A stretch of DNA of 44,353 nucleotides from Bacillota bacterium (lineage in GTDB: Bacteria; Bacillota; Dethiobacteria; Dethiobacterales; Dethiobacteraceae): assembly GCA_018725565.1 (NCBI GenBank), contig QLUR01000022.1, positions 1-44,353 on the forward strand, written 5' to 3'. The notes below the pieces were generated by a model, which saw only the letters and a list, made by a program, of their open reading frames with translations, had not been told where the DNA came from and ran no database searches. Below are positions 34,446 to 42,659 of the stretch, piece after piece. Position 1 is the first letter of the stretch; each line of letters starts with the position of its first letter. The position numbers and the translations under genes are program-made.

Positions 34446-34905
34446 GCTGGATAAGAAAATAATAGCCCGCCTGCAGGGGGACCTGCCGCTTTGTCCTGCT
34501 CCGTACGCCGCCGTGGCGGAGGAAGCGGGCATCACTGAAACGGAGCTGCTGCAAAAAATAGAAGCCTATTTGGATTCCGGAATACTGCGACGCATGGGAA
34601 CAATTTTGCGCCACCACCAGGCAGGCTTTACCGCTAACGCCATCTGCGCCTGGAAGGTGCCGCAGGGGAAGATAGCAGAGGCGGGGCGAGTATTTGCTAC
34701 GTTCCCCCAGACTTCCCACGTTTACCAACGACCGACTTATCCGGATTGGCCCTATAGTCTGTTTACAATGCTGCACGGCCGTAGCGACGAGGAACTGGAA
34801 ATGACCGCCCGGGAAATGTCGGCGAGTACCGGCCTCACCGACTACGCCCTGTTGCACAGCACCCGTGAGTTCAAAAAGACCAGCATGAACTATTTCCCTT
34901 GCTAA
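34432..34905 (+). CDS. ahbB: Siroheme decarboxylase subunit AhbB (NirD-like)
   Basis: 157 residues, paralogous to the previous gene: winged helix at the start (LDKKIIARLQGDLPLCPAPYAAVAEEAGITETELLQKIE) and GILRRMGTILRHHQAGFTANAICAWKVP, then YQRPTYPDWPYSLFTMLHG, a motif typical of AhbB. It forms the decarboxylase with AhbA. It overlaps ahbA by 14 nt and is the last gene before the hemL promoter. Confidence 0.88.
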   Translation: MRLTKLDKKIIARLQGDLPLCPAPYAAVAEEAGITETELLQKIEAYLDSGILRRMGTILRHHQAGFTANAICAWKVPQGKIAEAGRVFATFPQTSHVYQRPTYPDWPYSLFTMLHGRSDEELEMTAREMSASTGLTDYALLHSTREFKKTSMNYFPC

Positions 34906-34943
34906 AGACCGTGGAAGGTAAGACAGCGCCCCGCTTCAATACT

Positions 34944-34974
34944 TTGCTTTAGTACGGATGGCGGCATGTATAAT
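34944..34974 (+). promoter_or_regulatory. Candidate promoter for hemL
   Basis: A perfect -10 TATAAT (34969-34974) lies 35 nt before the hemL ATG. The best -35 is TTGCTT (34944-34949) with a long 19-nt spacer. hemL is separated from ahbB by 104 nt, consistent with an additional start of transcription. Confidence 0.5.
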
Positions 34975-35009
34975 AAGCAAGAAGTTAAACGAGAACGGAG
35001 AATGCTTAA

Positions 35010-36305
35010 ATGTTTGAAAGGTCCAGGCAACTGTTTGCCGAGGCAAAGGAACTGCTGCCCGGAGGCGTGAACAGTCCGGTACGGGCTTTCCGTTCAGTGG
35101 GGATGTCTCCGGTTTTTGTGACGCATGGCTCGGGCTCCCGTGTTTTCGATGTTGACGGGAACGAGTACGTGGACTATGTGTGTTCCTGGGGACCGCTGAT
35201 TCTTGGGCACGCCCATCCGCACATCGTCAGGGCGGTACAGGAGGCGGCCGCGCTTGGCACCAGCTTTGGCGCTCCGACAGAGCTGGAAACACAAATGGCC
35301 CGTCTCGTTGTCGAAGCTGTACCCTCTATGGAAATGGTCAGGATGGTCAATTCCGGGACAGAAGCGGTCATCAGTTCCCTGCGGCTGGCCCGGGCCTATA
35401 CCGGCCGCAGCGTGATAGTCAAGTTTGCCGGCTGTTATCACGGTCATAGTGACAGCTTGCTGGTTAAGGCAGGCTCAGGTGTGGCCACGCTCGGGCTGCC
35501 GGACAGCCCCGGGGTAACTCCCGGTACGGCCGGCGACACCCTGACCATTCAGTTTAACGACTTGGCCGCCGTCCAGGAACTGTTCGCCCGCCGGGGGGAG
35601 GAAATAGCTGCCGTGATTGTTGAGCCGGTGGCCGGCAACATGGGGCTGGTGCCGCCGCTGCCTGGTTTTCTTGAGGGCTTGCGGGCACTAACCAGCCAGT
35701 ACGGGGCGCTGCTCATTTTTGACGAAGTGATGACCGGCTTCCGTGTATCTTACGGCGGGGCGCAGGCCCTGTTTGGCATAACTCCCGATCTGACCACCCT
35801 GGGCAAGGTCATTGGCGGAGGGCTGCCGGTTGGCGCTTACGGCGGCAGGAGGGAAATCATGGAGCTCGTTGCTCCTGCCGGGCCGGTTTACCAAGCCGGA
35901 ACACTGTCCGGCAATCCATTGGCCATGACTGCCGGCATAAAAATGCTGACCATTCTGCGGGAGCCGGGGGTTTACGGCTGCCTGGAGAGAAAAGCGGCTG
36001 ACCTTGCCGCCGGTTTGGCCATGCTTGCCGGCAGGCATGGTGTGGAAACCTGCCAAAAGCGCGTTGGCTCCATGTTCTGTCTGTACTTTACAGGTGATGA
36101 CGTATACGATTACCCGACGGCACTGACCTCCAATATTTTGCGGTTTGCGACCTATTACAGGATAATGCTGGAAAACGGTGTCTATCTCGCTCCTTCTCAG
36201 TTTGAAGCCGGCTTTGTTTCGCTGGCCCACAGCGCAGAGGACATCGGGCAAACACTCCAAGCGGCGGACAAGGCTTTTGCAGCCGCAGCCGCCGTTTTGG
36301 CCTGA
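35010..36305 (+). CDS. hemL: Glutamate-1-semialdehyde 2,1-aminomutase HemL
   Basis: PLP enzyme that converts glutamate-1-semialdehyde to 5-aminolevulinate, the step after HemA. The PLP lysine K266 is in [18 protein letters not shown]. Other motifs: [56 protein letters not shown]. 431 residues. It closes the heme gene set of the window. Confidence 0.96.
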   Translation: MFERSRQLFAEAKELLPGGVNSPVRAFRSVGMSPVFVTHGSGSRVFDVDGNEYVDYVCSWGPLILGHAHPHIVRAVQEAAALGTSFGAPTELETQMARLVVEAVPSMEMVRMVNSGTEAVISSLRLARAYTGRSVIVKFAGCYHGHSDSLLVKAGSGVATLGLPDSPGVTPGTAGDTLTIQFNDLAAVQELFARRGEEIAAVIVEPVAGNMGLVPPLPGFLEGLRALTSQYGALLIFDEVMTGFRVSYGGAQALFGITPDLTTLGKVIGGGLPVGAYGGRREIMELVAPAGPVYQAGTLSGNPLAMTAGIKMLTILREPGVYGCLERKAADLAAGLAMLAGRHGVETCQKRVGSMFCLYFTGDDVYDYPTALTSNILRFATYYRIMLENGVYLAPSQFEAGFVSLAHSAEDIGQTLQAADKAFAAAAAVLA

Positions 36306-36351
36306 GCTTTTGCCAATGATATTATGCACCTCTCCGTTTTTCTCCCCTGAC

Positions 36352-36380
36352 TTGACTCAAACATATGTTTGTGCTATATT
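36352..36380 (+). promoter_or_regulatory. Promoter of yifB with LexA-box-like palindrome in the spacer
   Basis: TTGACT (36352-36357), 17 nt, TATATT (36375-36380), 32 nt before the yifB ATG. The spacer starts with the perfect 14-nt palindrome CAAACATATGTTTG (36358-36371). It matches the Bacillus LexA consensus CGAACRNRYGTTYC at 12 of 14 positions. A repressor bound there would cover the promoter. Confidence 0.65.
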
Positions 36381-36412
36381 GGAGAAAAATGGCATAGAGG
36401 AGTGGGGAAATA

Positions 36413-37924
36413 ATGCTGGCCAGAGTAACCGGCTGTACGGTCGCCGGGATTGAGGGGAAGATGGTCGAGGTAGAGGTGTTTCTTTCCTCACAGTTGCCAA
36501 GCTTTGATATAGTTGGTCTTCCAGATACTGCGGTCCGTGAAGCCAGGGACAGGGTCAGGGCTGCTATTAAAAACAGCTCCCTGGAGTTCCCCAGACAGCG
36601 TGTTGTGGTTAATCTGGCTCCGGCTGACTTAAAAAAAGAGGGGCCACAGCTTGACTTGGCCCTGGCGTGTGGTGTTTTGCTGGCCTCAAGCCAGTTGCGC
36701 ATCACTGAAAACTGTCTCGCCGTACTTGGAGAATTGGCGCTTGACGGTACACTCCGCCCGGTGCGCGGTGTATTATCGATGGTGCTTGCCGCCCGTGAGG
36801 CCGGACTAAAGAAAATACTGCTGCCCCTTGGGAACGCAGCTGAAGGTTCGCTCGTCGGAAACATAGAAGTGCTGCCTGCCTGCTCCCTGAGCGATGCCGT
36901 CAATATTTTGCACGGCGGCCGGACACCGGCTTTGCCGCCGCCGCTGATGGAAGTGTTTAATTCGCCAACTGTCGATTTATCTCAGGTAAAGGGACAGGAA
37001 GGAGGCAAACGGGCCCTGGAAATAGCCGCTGCCGGCGGCCATAACATATTAATGAGCGGCCCGCCAGGTGCCGGGAAAACGATGCTGGCACGCTGTCTGC
37101 CGTCCATCCTGCCGCCTTTAAGTGAGGCAGAATCACTGGAGACTACAAAAATTTACAGCGCTGCCGGGCAGCTGAAAGATCAACATCCAATGATTACTCA
37201 GCGTCCGTTTCGTAATCTTCATCATACTGTAACAGAGGCGGCGCTTTGCGGCGGCGGTAAATATGCACGCCCCGGAGAAGTGAGTCTAGCTCACAACGGT
37301 GTCCTTTTCCTGGACGAGTTGCCGGAGTTTCAGCGCGAAGCTCTGGAAGCACTGCGTCAGCCGCTTGAGCTGGGCGAAATCACTGTCACCCGGTTGCAGG
37401 CAGCATACACATACCCGGCCCGTTTCATGCTGGTTGCTTCTATGAACCCCTGTCCGTGCGGCTTGCTCTCAGATCCTGCCGCGGAGTGTACCTGCAGCTA
37501 CGGGCAGCTGCAGCGCTACCGGCAGAAACTTTCCGGACCGCTGCTTGACCGCTTTGACCTGTTTATGGAAGTGCCGCGGTTGCGCTTCGAGGAGGTAACC
37601 CGCACCGAGCCGGCTGAACCATCCGCAACAATAAAAGCTAGGGTGGCGGCGGCGCGACTGAGGCAGCAGCAGCGCTTCGGACGGGCTCAACTGTCCTGCA
37701 ACGCCGAAATGGGGCCGCAACAGGTGACAGAGTACTGCCAGACGGATTCCGCCGGCCGCGACTTGCTGCGTCACGCCTTTCAGCGCCTGCACCTTAGCGG
37801 CCGCGCTTATAACCGCATTCTGAAAGTAGCACGCACTATCGCCGACCTTGACGGCAAGGAACAAATCACCTCCCGCCACCTGGCGGAAGCCATAGGCTAT
37901 CGCCGGATGAACGGGTCGGGTTAA
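36413..37924 (+). CDS. yifB: YifB/ComM-family Mg-chelatase-like AAA+ ATPase
   Basis: 503 residues: an N-terminal Lon-like (ChlI) domain (VEVEVFLSSQLPSFDIVGLPDTAVREARDRVRAAI), an AAA+ core with Walker A GPPGAGKTMLA and Walker B LFLDELPEF, and the cysteine pattern CPCGLLSDPAAECTCSYGQ. The ComM member acts as a branch-migration helicase in natural transformation; other members are uncharacterised. ATG 36413 is preceded by a weak site (GGAGTGGGGAAATA). It has its own promoter. Confidence 0.93.
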   Translation: MLARVTGCTVAGIEGKMVEVEVFLSSQLPSFDIVGLPDTAVREARDRVRAAIKNSSLEFPRQRVVVNLAPADLKKEGPQLDLALACGVLLASSQLRITENCLAVLGELALDGTLRPVRGVLSMVLAAREAGLKKILLPLGNAAEGSLVGNIEVLPACSLSDAVNILHGGRTPALPPPLMEVFNSPTVDLSQVKGQEGGKRALEIAAAGGHNILMSGPPGAGKTMLARCLPSILPPLSEAESLETTKIYSAAGQLKDQHPMITQRPFRNLHHTVTEAALCGGGKYARPGEVSLAHNGVLFLDELPEFQREALEALRQPLELGEITVTRLQAAYTYPARFMLVASMNPCPCGLLSDPAAECTCSYGQLQRYRQKLSGPLLDRFDLFMEVPRLRFEEVTRTEPAEPSATIKARVAAARLRQQQRFGRAQLSCNAEMGPQQVTEYCQTDSAGRDLLRHAFQRLHLSGRAYNRILKVARTIADLDGKEQITSRHLAEAIGYRRMNGSG

Positions 37925-37952
37925 AGCGGCAACAGGACATTGTAAGGTAATT

Positions 37953-38392
37953 ATGTCAAAAATAGGCATGATGGATGGTTGTGCAATGCCTGTGACGGTT
38001 GCCGGAAAAAATAAGAGGAGTTGATACCAGTCTATCGGGGAAGATGTTCACGCTCAATTACAGGCAGGAATTGACCAGTCAAATGAAATGGTATCTCAGG
38101 GTTACTTGATATTTGATCAGAACTTTAATGCTCATGTTACAGAAAAATATCTCTATAAAATAAGAACTGCCTTATTGTCTAACGAAGAATTAAATCCAGC
38201 AGTTTCTGGTGTTTATGTGAACGAAAATGAGATTAGAATACTTGCCGCATCAATATTTCCGAAGACTGTGTACGGCAGGCAAGATGGGACTACTGACGTA
38301 CATGTGTCACCCATGATTATCCCGAGTTCTACATGTATAGTTTTAGTGCTTCGGATTTGCACCTTATCTATAGCAACGGAGGGATTTTATGA
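37953..38392 (+). pseudogene. Decayed gene of unknown function
   Basis: AT-richer than its neighbours. One frame runs MSKIGMMDGCAMPVTVAG, meets TGA at 38022-38024, then stays open from 38025 (YQSIGEDVHAQLQAGIDQSNEM) through IRTALLSNEEL and EIRILAASIFPK to about 38300. From about 38310 the protein-like sequence moves to another frame (HDYPEFYMYSFSASDLHL, ending SNGGIL) and stops at TGA 38390-38392, overlapping the next small gene as ATGA. At least one frameshift and one stop are therefore likely. The ATG at 38088 has no ribosome site. I do not recognise the family. Confidence 0.5.
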
Positions 38393-38553
38393 GCATTTGG
38401 CAAGCCATAGCTAGCTTAAATGTGGTTTTAGTGGTAGTAGCCAGTGTTTATTTTATAATTAGACCGCCGGGAGAAAAAACAGAAAGAGTATATAAATATG
38501 GAAGCACAATATTACTACTGATAGCATTGTTAATTTGGAACCTTATGGACTAA
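38389..38553 (+). CDS. Small two-TM membrane protein, unknown
   Basis: 54 residues starting at ATG 38389, with GGAGGG (38378-38383) at 5-nt spacing, the best ribosome site in this accessory stretch. Two hydrophobic segments (about 4-24, SLNVVLVVVASVYFII, and 40-52, TILLLIALLIW) flank a charged loop (RPPGEKTERVYKYG). The ATGA overlap with the preceding decayed frame suggests a former two-gene operon. No family recognised. Confidence 0.6.
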   Translation: MSIWQAIASLNVVLVVVASVYFIIRPPGEKTERVYKYGSTILLLIALLIWNLMD

Positions 38554-38564
38554 GTCCTTCGAAT

Positions 38565-38711
38565 GTAACCGTTTACCCAGTGAGTTCCAGGAGTTTGGTT
38601 CTCACCGACTCATCAATTGAAAAGCCTCTTACAGTAGCCGAAACTGCGGAACGCTTTAACACAACACCCACAACGGTTCAGACTGAGGCTTTCCCGCTTT
38701 GCCGGACATAA
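38565..38711 (+). pseudogene. Possible helix-turn-helix gene fragment next to the IS element
   Basis: Open frame from 38565 to TAA 38709-38711. It contains KPLTVAETAERFNTTPTTVQ, which resembles the recognition-helix region of excisionase/MerR-type DNA-binding proteins. No start with a ribosome site is visible, and the frame ends about 5 nt before the proposed end of the IS3 element, so it looks like a remnant. The match is by eye and weak. Confidence 0.25.
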
Positions 38712-38771
38712 CTGAGTGTGATTCGCTCGCCTTTTCATAGAATTGCTTGAAATTTTGTGACTAGCCGGTAT

Positions 38772-39648
38772 TTATGCTGCTTTACAATTATTGTATTTCC
38801 AGAGGATAGATGCCGGAGTCATATAGTTTAGGCTTTGGTGCCGACGCTTGCGGTTGTAGAATATCTCTATATACTCAAAAATAGCTCTCCGGGCTTCTTC
38901 CCTAGTCCTGAACTTTCGCAAATGGATCAACTCGTTTTTGATCGTGCTGAAAAAGGTCTCTGCAGCGGCGTTGTCGTAGCAGTTGCCCTTGCGGCTCATG
39001 CTGCAAAGCATACCGTACTTGGCCAGTATAGCTTGATAATCCTTGCTGCAGTACTGGACCCCACGATCCGAATGGTGGATAAGGCCTACCTACGGATGGC
39101 CGATGCGTTTAAATGGCGTTTGTAAGCGCCTGGATGGCTAAATCGCGTGTCATTGTGCTGGCAACTGCCCAACCAACGATCTGCTTATGGAAGAGGTCTT
39201 TCACCGTCGCTAGATAGTCCCAGCCATCCTCGGTCCCAATATAGCTGATATCACAGACCCAGACCGCATTGGGCTTATCCACCTTGAAGTTCTGATTCAA
39301 TAGGTTTTCTGCGACGGGTAGGTTATGCTTGGAATTAGTCGTTGCCTTGAATTTCCTAGGCCTTTTGGAATGGATGTTGTTAGCATTCGTAAATCGGTAG
39401 ACCCGTTTGCGGCTGCAGGGTCGAGCCTCTTTAACGTCCCTGTGGACCTTGTCCAAGCCGTAGATACCGCCACTCTCTTGATGGCTTTTCTTAATGAGCT
39501 CAAGCAATTTGGCATCCTCCTGCTCCCGCTTGCTGGGCAAACGGTTCAACCAAGCATAATAGCTGCTCCGCGACACATTAAGTGATTGGCACATCTTCTC
39601 CACCGGAAGTTCGGAGCTATGACCCTTGATGAACGGGTATATCATCAC
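38772..39648 (-). pseudogene. IS3-family transposase OrfB (DDE), frameshifted
   Basis: The N-terminal piece (39109-39648) has SSYYAWLNRLPSKREQEDAKLLELI, GIYGLDKVHRDV and WVCDISYIGTEDGWDYLATV, which includes the first catalytic Asp. The C-terminal piece (38772-39011) has [18 protein letters not shown] with the catalytic Glu and [17 protein letters not shown]. Between them, the [11 protein letters not shown] segment with the second Asp is readable only in shifted frames. Small indels, including a duplicated GTAG, lie within about 39090-39125. The protein cannot be made intact. Confidence 0.88.
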
Positions 39649-39935
39649 TTCTGGGGCGGTGTTGCGAAGATGGCCGTAGCCTTTTTTAGGATGGTCACCG
39701 TCTTTTCCAGATCCACCACGCGGCGGTTAGCCGCCTTCAACTCCGCCTCTAATTCTATAATCCGTACTTTGTCAGGCCTCTGCCTTGTCTTTTGCTGATC
39801 AAGCCATCGGTAGACGGTTTGTTCACTTATCCCCAGGTCTTTCGCCACACTGGCGCCGCTCCGCCCGTTGTCCAACACTAAGCGGACAACGCCATCCTTG
39901 AACTCCTTGTTATACCGCTTTTCTGTCTTTGCCAT
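39645..39935 (-). CDS. IS3-family transposase OrfA
   Basis: 96 residues with the helix-turn-helix KRYNKEFKDGVVRLVLDNGRSGASVAKDLGISEQTVYRWL and a leucine-zipper-like coiled coil (ELEAELKAANRRVVDLEKTVTILKKA). It overlaps orfB by 4 nt. The slippery heptamer A-AAA-AAG is at 39681-39687 on the minus strand and in the correct phase (cta aaa aag), the usual signal for the -1 frameshift that makes the OrfAB transposase in this family. Confidence 0.85.
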   Translation of the reverse strand: MAKTEKRYNKEFKDGVVRLVLDNGRSGASVAKDLGISEQTVYRWLDQQKTRQRPDKVRIIELEAELKAANRRVVDLEKTVTILKKATAIFATPPQK

Positions 39936-39987
39936 TTATCTCGCCCCCCACAAGAGTATTTTATCTGTAAGCGTCAAACTGTTCACA

Positions 39988-40234
39988 CCTTGCAGGGGCT
40001 TAACGGCGGATAGTATAACCGCACTACAAAAAACTACCTGTCTCAAGAGAGCCGGGATCGAATCTATTGCTGTACCCTGCAAATCCGCGGCAAAGTATCG
40101 GACCAGGGAAGCAGAGCGTCCAGAACACTCTTATCCTGGACATCCATATCCGGCAGTTTTTCAAAGAGATAGGTAAGGTATGTACTGGCATGCTATTTGT
40201 GTTGGTTGCCAAAAGCGTGGGTTCGGGAGTATTC
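39988..40234. other. Gap between the IS element and the c-di-GMP gene
   Basis: Holds no recognisable gene. One frame is open for roughly 75 codons (about 40010-40242) and reads NTLILDIHIRQFFKEIGK in part, but it has no ribosome site and no known family, so it is either chance or a remnant. The regulatory repeats of the next gene begin at 40235. Confidence 0.5.
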
Positions 40235-40279
40235 TTAACATAAATTTAAGGCAAATTTAACATAATATTTACATATAAT
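40235..40279 (+). promoter_or_regulatory. Four TTAACA-type direct repeats plus -10 box (PhoP-box-like promoter)
   Basis: TTAACA (40235), TTAAGG (40246), TTAACA (40257) and TTTACA (40268) are spaced exactly 11 bp apart, with 5-nt AT-rich linkers. A perfect TATAAT (40274-40279) follows directly. There is no good -35 box, as expected for an activator-dependent promoter. Hexamers of this type with about 5-nt spacing are the known binding sites of PhoP of Bacillus; other OmpR-family regulators use similar 11-bp repeats. The GGDEF-EAL gene starts 55 nt downstream. Confidence 0.7.
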
Positions 40280-40333
40280 GGTTGCCTTAAAGGGAGTTGC
40301 TGATATAAAATGGTTATACGAGAATAACCAGAG

Positions 40334-42658
40334 GTGAGCATTATTAGCAGGAATATCCCCAGGATGGCTTTAGACCTGATCCTTCGCCGCCTGCCTGAAA
40401 CGAATGGCTATTTTCATCCTTACAATCACACATCGCTATTGAACAAAGTCAGGCGGGCACTCGCTTCCGGCACACCGGTCGGGCTTGTGTTCCTGGATAT
40501 TAAGCAGTTCCATGAAATCTTGCAGTTCCGGGGTTCAGCGACTGCGAACCGCATACTGTTGCTGCTCGAGGGAACTCTGCAGCAAAAACTTGCCGAGGTA
40601 TTGCCCGTTGACCGCTTTTTGGCCGCAGAGCATCTGTGGGCCGATGACTTTGTAATTCTGTTGACCCTTCAAAAGACATTCCCGCAGGAATGTCTTTTTG
40701 ACTGGGCTTTGGCTTTTCGTTCATCTCTCAAGGAAGAACTGCACAACAGGCTGGAGCAGCTGGCAGGCTGCCCGGTCGACCTGCATCTGGGCTGTTCTGT
40801 AATTGAGCCTGATGATAGTCCAACAGATGACCTCAGGCTGTATAACGCGCTGCGGGAAGCTCAGAGAGTAGCCAAAGGAACACTTGGTTTGGATGTCTTA
40901 AAATACAAAAAAGAGTTTCTGGAAATACTCGATAACAAGCAGCTGAATACCCTTTACCAGCCAATCGTTTCACTCTCGTCCGGTGAAATTCTGGGCTGGG
41001 AGGCGCTTACCCGCGGACCGGAAAACAGCTACTTCACCCGGCCTGACATCATTTTTAAGTTCGCCGAAGAACTGGGTTTGCTGTTTGCCATGGAAAAGGT
41101 CTGTCGTGAAAAAGCACTCAGCAGCATCGGTGAGTTGGGTCCGGAGCAAAAACTCTTTTTAAATGTCCATCCGCGGACTATGAGCGACCCCAACTTCGTT
41201 AAAGGCGAAACGCTGCAGATACTGCATAACCACGGCCTGGTCCCGCGCAACATTGTGTTCGAAATTACGGAGCGACACAGCATTAAAGATTTCATCTCTT
41301 TTAAGCAGATTATTGAAAACTACCGAAGCCAGGGGTATCGTATTGCTATTGACGATGTGGGGGCCGGTTTTTCCGGTTTACAGACAATTGCCGAGATTCG
41401 GCCGGATTTCATTAAAATTGATATGTCACTTGTTCGGAACATTGACAGTAATTTGAGCAGGCAGTCAGTAGTAGCCGCCCTGAAAAGTCTGGCAGAGAAT
41501 ATCAACTGCAAGATTATTGCAGAGGGGATCGAAAGCCAAAATGAGCTAAATGCACTGCTGTTAAAGGGCGTGCACTATGCTCAGGGCTATTACCTTGCCC
41601 GCCCCCGGTTTCCTAAACCGACTGTTGCCGGTAATATAATTACTTATATCCGCCACCGGAAAATTACTGATCTTACCAGCCGGGGCCGTTACTTGTGTAT
41701 TGGGGATCTTGCCGTGTCGGTACCGGTGGTCGGAGAAGAAACACCTGTAGCAACCGTCAAAGAGCTGCTCGATGCCTCCAGGCAAGTCGACAGCAGTCTG
41801 GTGGTGCTCAAAGGCCAGCAGACCGTTGGGCTGGTAATGCGACACAACCTTCATCGGGTACTGAGCTCCCAGTATGGAGTGCCTCTCTATTACCAGCGCC
41901 CGGTAGCAAAGATAATGGACCAGGCTCCGTTGGTCCTGGATGGTCATACAGTTTTGGAGCTGGCAGCGGAATTGGCACTGAGCCGTGACCAAGACAAACT
42001 GTATGATGATCTCGTGGTTGTGGATACCAACGGAGTCCTGATCGGAGTCGTTTCTATTCAAAGGCTGCTCGAAACCCTAACCCGGATGCAAATAGAATTT
42101 GCCAAAGGAACCAATCCTTTGACCGGCCTGCCCGGTAATTTGGCCATCGGGGAAGAGTTGTCCAGAAGAGCCCGTTACGAGCCTTTCAGCAGCGTAATCT
42201 ATATTGACCTGGATGGCTTTAAGTGCTATAACGACACCTTTGGGTTCAAACACGGCGACCAGATGATTGTACTGCTCTCCAAAATAATTTTGCACTGCAC
42301 CCGCAAGTATGGCGGCGAAGAAGATTTTATCGGGCACATCGGCGGCGACGATCTGATTGTAATTACCACGCCGGAATGCGAAGAGCTAATCGGCAGGCAA
42401 ATTATTAAGATGTTCGACCGCCTGGTCAGTCGTTGCTTTCCTGTCGAGGACCAGTCCCGGAGAACATTTTACGGTTACGACCGATACGGCACACAAAGAT
42501 GGTTGCCCTTGACCTCTGTCACACTGGTCGTAATTGAATGCCGGAATCAAGGAGATTATGGGTCACTGGCAGAGACGGCCGCCCAGCTGAAGAAGTACGC
42601 TAAGGCAACTCCGGGTAGCAATTGTGTGCGGGACAGGCGCGCAAAAAGTTTGGAGTAA
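40334..42658 (+). CDS. c-di-GMP signalling protein, GGDEF(degenerate)-EAL-CBS pair-GGDEF
   Basis: 774 residues. About 25-190 is a degenerate GGDEF domain (WADDF at 102-106 in place of the signature). About 200-430 is an EAL phosphodiesterase domain with its key motifs kept: EALTRG (223-228), NVHP, EITERHS, DDVGAGFSGL (340-349), KIDMSL and AEGIE (396-400), so c-di-GMP cleavage is plausible. About 455-580 holds two CBS motifs, which often sense adenine nucleotides. About 590-750 is a second GGDEF domain (NPLTGLPGN, IDLDGFKCYNDTFGFKHGD) with GGDDL at 670-674, a departure from GGDEF that may or may not be active. No membrane segment. GTG 40334 has only a close GAGG before it; ATG 40364 is an alternative start. 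Confidence 0.9.
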   Translation: MSIISRNIPRMALDLILRRLPETNGYFHPYNHTSLLNKVRRALASGTPVGLVFLDIKQFHEILQFRGSATANRILLLLEGTLQQKLAEVLPVDRFLAAEHLWADDFVILLTLQKTFPQECLFDWALAFRSSLKEELHNRLEQLAGCPVDLHLGCSVIEPDDSPTDDLRLYNALREAQRVAKGTLGLDVLKYKKEFLEILDNKQLNTLYQPIVSLSSGEILGWEALTRGPENSYFTRPDIIFKFAEELGLLFAMEKVCREKALSSIGELGPEQKLFLNVHPRTMSDPNFVKGETLQILHNHGLVPRNIVFEITERHSIKDFISFKQIIENYRSQGYRIAIDDVGAGFSGLQTIAEIRPDFIKIDMSLVRNIDSNLSRQSVVAALKSLAENINCKIIAEGIESQNELNALLLKGVHYAQGYYLARPRFPKPTVAGNIITYIRHRKITDLTSRGRYLCIGDLAVSVPVVGEETPVATVKELLDASRQVDSSLVVLKGQQTVGLVMRHNLHRVLSSQYGVPLYYQRPVAKIMDQAPLVLDGHTVLELAAELALSRDQDKLYDDLVVVDTNGVLIGVVSIQRLLETLTRMQIEFAKGTNPLTGLPGNLAIGEELSRRARYEPFSSVIYIDLDGFKCYNDTFGFKHGDQMIVLLSKIILHCTRKYGGEEDFIGHIGGDDLIVITTPECEELIGRQIIKMFDRLVSRCFPVEDQSRRTFYGYDRYGTQRWLPLTSVTLVVIECRNQGDYGSLAETAAQLKKYAKATPGSNCVRDRRAKSLE

Positions 42659-42659
42659 G

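Larger units (their letters stand above)
38717..39987 (-). mobile_element. Degenerate IS3-family (IS150-like) insertion sequence
   Basis: About 1.27 kb with the standard orfA-orfB layout on the minus strand. Both proposed ends begin TGTGA when read inward (38717 and 39987), and the inner parts share CGC-TT..CA.ATA.AAT..CTTG. The inverted repeats are poor and no target duplication is seen, so the borders are approximate; TGTGA at 38756 is an alternative left end. The element is inactive because orfB is broken. Confidence 0.7.

Noticed and set aside
33945-34905. Calling ahbA and ahbB Lrp/AsnC-type transcription regulators
   Set aside because: The winged-helix similarity is real, but the siroheme decarboxylase family shares it, and the place between nirJ2 and hemL decides for the enzyme.
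38020-38026. The in-frame TGA at 38022 as another selenocysteine codon
   Set aside because: The frame is open on both sides, and the organism does use Sec. But there is no hairpin in the right place after it, the family is unknown, and other frameshifts are present, so a plain stop in a decayed gene is more likely.
38756-39987. Alternative left end of the IS3 element at 38756
   Set aside because: TGTGA is also present there, but it leaves only 16 nt after the orfB stop, and the inner bases match the other end less well than those at 38717.
39868-40176. 102-codon plus-strand frame across the IS end
   Set aside because: Mostly antisense to the IS transposase orfA; no ribosome site and no recognisable protein features.
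40310-40327. Five-codon leader ORF (MVIRE) before the GGDEF-EAL gene
   Set aside because: Too short to judge, with the ribosome-like site AGGGAG 13 nt away; no sign of attenuation structure.
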